From a virus, in the IMG/VR virus record IMGVR_UViG_3300003621_000016, positions 1-32,754 of that record: a DNA stretch of 32,754 bases, one strand, 5' to 3'. Shown here piece by piece: positions 31,701 to 32,754 of the stretch. A program made the translations under genes and the position numbers. Below the pieces are notes generated by a model. That model worked only from the letters and a program-made list of their open reading frames with translations. It did not search any database and was not told the origin of the DNA. Each line of letters opens with the position of its first letter. The stretch's first letter is position 1.

Positions 31701-32754
31701 GGGTCGTCAATTGCTGAATAGGTTGTTGGATTAATGTAATCTATTTCAATTTTCTCGTATCTAGATAATCTACAACCTATCGTCTCTGGGTAAATAGTTA
31801 AATATAGTCTCGTATCTACTTTGAATAGAGATTCTGTGATTATGTTAGCTATCCTATCCTGAGGTTCGTCAGAACCACTGAAACTAAATATTTGTTCGTG
31901 AATTATTTCGTTGAACTGGTCTTGTAATCTTATTATTACGTTTTGGGTAGCCGTCTGGTCAGATTCAAAATATAGGTCTGACTCAAATTTTAAGTATGAG
32001 TTACTCTTAACTAGATAGAAACCATCACCTAAACCTATATGGTTATTATCCACATCAAAATTATCGTTAAGTGATTTAATGTTGATAAAATTTGTTTCGT
32101 CAGGTGTTAATGTTAACGTCTCTTCTAGGGTTTGAGTCAGTATCTCTTCTTCTTTGGGTAGGTAGAAAGGACCCACATTTTCATCTTTTAGAGAGTAGAA
32201 CCCATCAAAAGTTAACGTTGATGAGTCACTAATGTATAGCTCATCATTAAGTATATTATCTGTAACCTTATATGTTTCGTTAGATGTGGCCCCACTAAAT
32301 ACTTGGTATAGGTATAGATCTTTTGTTAGATTAAACGATATAACGTCTTTAAGTGCATCTATCCTCTTTTTATTAATTAAAGCTGGACTCAAATGCATAT
32401 AAGGGTCTGTTTTGGTTCTAGACATATAAGACTGATACATACCAGGTATAATAGTAGTTGTGGTAACTCCTGTAGGTGTGGTTGTTGTACCAGTAACACT
32501 TATGTCGTCAACAATGTAGTATACCGATCCGTGTTTAATTATATCATCTTTGTAATATAATTCACCATCAGTCCAGGTGTTGTTTTTTCTAAATGGTATA
32601 ACCCAGTTACCAGCTGTACCGTTAATCGCATTAATTGGTTCTGTAATTGCCGTATCCAATGAATAACCATAATATATAGGTTGTCTTATCGATAATTCTT
32701 TGTCTGTTTCATCTAAATAAGTACTATAATTAGTAGTTGTATAACCTAACCCAC
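28745..32754 (-). CDS. giant virion protein, tail fibre or baseplate type, C-terminal part (open at right edge)
   Basis: The frame is open to the window edge: the codon at 32659-32657 that could be read as a start is TTG, and codons upstream to 32753 have no stop (ending in reading order GLGYTTTNYSTYLDETDKEL), so at least 1336 residues are seen. It is beta-rich with no catalytic motif. Three separated segments look like carbohydrate-binding modules of the CBM5/12 type, an aromatic residue, Tyr-x-x-Gly/Asp, a Val strand with Tyr, and Pro...Trp: around 32500-32610, 30330-30500 (YDPTKEYKLGSFVLH, NEPGTE, PISWMKL) and 29650-29810 (VLYKTKSSGVLTNEP, TNWDEM). Binding to surface glycans is inferred. 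Many short repeats of Ser/Thr/Asn/Gly loops link them. Confidence 0.85.
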   Translation of the reverse strand, partial: GLGYTTTNYSTYLDETDKELSIRQPIYYGYSLDTAITEPINAINGTAGNWVIPFRKNNTWTDGELYYKDDIIKHGSVYYIVDDISVTGTTTTPTGVTTTTIIPGMYQSYMSRTKTDPYMHLSPALINKKRIDALKDVISFNLTKDLYLYQVFSGATSNETYKVTDNILNDELYISDSSTLTFDGFYSLKDENVGPFYLPKEEEILTQTLEETLTLTPDETNFINIKSLNDNFDVDNNHIGLGDGFYLVKSNSYLKFESDLYFESDQTATQNVIIRLQDQFNEIIHEQIFSFSGSDEPQDRIANIITESLFKVDTRLYLTIYPETIGCRLSRYEKIEIDYINPTTYSAIDDPRFRVGFNAGRTILDGHYVEEAMSIEPVGDDNNYNVDHYMFRVNSNTDTYKFRPKLVVAQTYDEDKNFGLIFGKYYNKYKTTSTIGDVTSYEKKYNNDKIDFEFKVRSKNIGAVSNLNQSYPGITTTHTITSSNNYLGNTPQELENTGLSKSIIFGKTPEPRSVKLNKPNFPFLSSYLNDSIISPTGSTIDFKGYDEGLADYDLIDYSGNIKTSFLSKSRYQSITGYWKKENAVYQTELYQDILSVVPEFSENINNYGINDIVKVTLLNTDIVVEGDDGTTTIENKNVDRLYVCIEDITTNHLRKESGGVTNLNIHPIYQPNGARSCFIPIERYDLKSFKPIGYDKHQKNGIVRTNHKPYTYEEAKILTGTISDTLDLGDIIKLPGTGSTYNLIEYVYNKPLTYDPTKEYKLGSFVLHKNGSASTDYSFWLKIDESANNEPGTEVITSSGGGPISWMKLNPTGITLNQNSNDKISGSDISLYLTGHSYQWDSTKAAEWDNLDISSASLRIPNLLPTEPGGVGYAYYNHNSGSDKILSDMVPNYIDTPTLTNNQLDGVDNIGLLTSSSASFPYTGTTGSIYTGYTMDTNLIQNDYTDLTSGNSHNNNIQLNQDKTNNNISNLFDLLCSDQNDNSIYEYSNTKAYDPSSLYNNEKYVLDRNVLYKTKSSGVLTNEPHTDTTNWDEMDFMLVSKYTLYKDRTSIKIYDGEVVSLDEATKNDLYFFDNNLVIRDAFTETSFSGTTHDTKLINGLNKLYDAKDDNLRDSYSYGLTGFRKSGSDLIMDYYYERDENNLPKTGEFIGGLTITNPCGHNAKVIFGTLFDFNEKQVDDIFGRIQTAPPTPSELSSTNNPVVRLIINQAGSSQVTLKTIDNNGYTTAKTINSNSSVDDTLFIQEGGNIQISVEYDIFKNATRYKNGIADEYVLFDDNDNGINNTFVKADKTSVGGVETRTITLKDMYEDRVVKLDFEGANFIELSTVDPNDFIVL

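Noticed and set aside
32657-32659. Start of the giant structural protein at this codon
   Set aside because: The codon is TTG, and the frame stays open with fitting protein sequence to the window edge, so the real start is outside.

Overview
The window looks like part of a large, AT-rich, tailed double-stranded DNA phage genome whose host is probably a member of the Bacteroidota. The phage assignment rests on a replication/recombination block (DnaG-type primase, RecB-like nuclease, SbcD/gp47 and SbcC/gp46 homologues, a sigma factor, a RuvC-like resolvase) next to a run of long, beta-rich virion-type proteins. The host inference rests on a ClpP that reads like Bacteroidota ClpP from end to end, a sigma factor closest in region 2 to the short Bacteroidota RpoD, TATATTTG boxes that fit the Bacteroidota -7 consensus TAnnTTTG, and A-rich leaders instead of Shine-Dalgarno sites. 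No search was run. Phage class and host are inferences from sequence reading.

Layout, left to right; almost everything is on the minus strand, so transcription runs right to left. 1-474: start of a tail-fibre-like protein with collagen-like Gly-X-Y repeats, cut by the window edge. 566-3560: a small operon (three unknown proteins, then clpP with its own promoter and terminator). 3561-3992: the only plus-strand gene, a very acidic small protein, closed by a terminator shared with the convergent minus genes. 4082-7315: small accessory genes (SAM methyltransferase, a DUF1360-like membrane protein, a small membrane protein, unknowns). 7333-7370: a perfect 17-bp hairpin. 7390-15700: an 824-residue Cys-rich/acidic protein, unknowns, a degenerate peptidoglycan-amidase-like protein, a four-helix membrane protein, an ArdC-like zincin, a single-pass coiled-coil protein, the sigma factor and a small unknown. 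15704-20965: gp46-, gp47-, nuclease- and primase-like genes, tightly overlapping, apparently driven by a TATATTTG promoter. 21015-21671: RuvC-like resolvase and a terminator. 21685-32754: virion structural genes (tail, baseplate or fibre), the last open at the right edge.

The genes suggest two transcription programmes. TATATTTG boxes, suited to the host sigma factor, stand before the primase/recombination operon, the 3131-3487 operon and clpP. A different word, TATTTATATA, stands before three structural transcription units, with close variants in other gaps. The phage sigma factor lacks the usual sigma-3 helix-turn-helix and is a natural candidate to read the second class. No tRNA, CRISPR array, insertion sequence or integrase was found, and no gene-free stretch reaches 300 bases. 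The longest gap is 475-603, which holds one regulatory word and one terminator.
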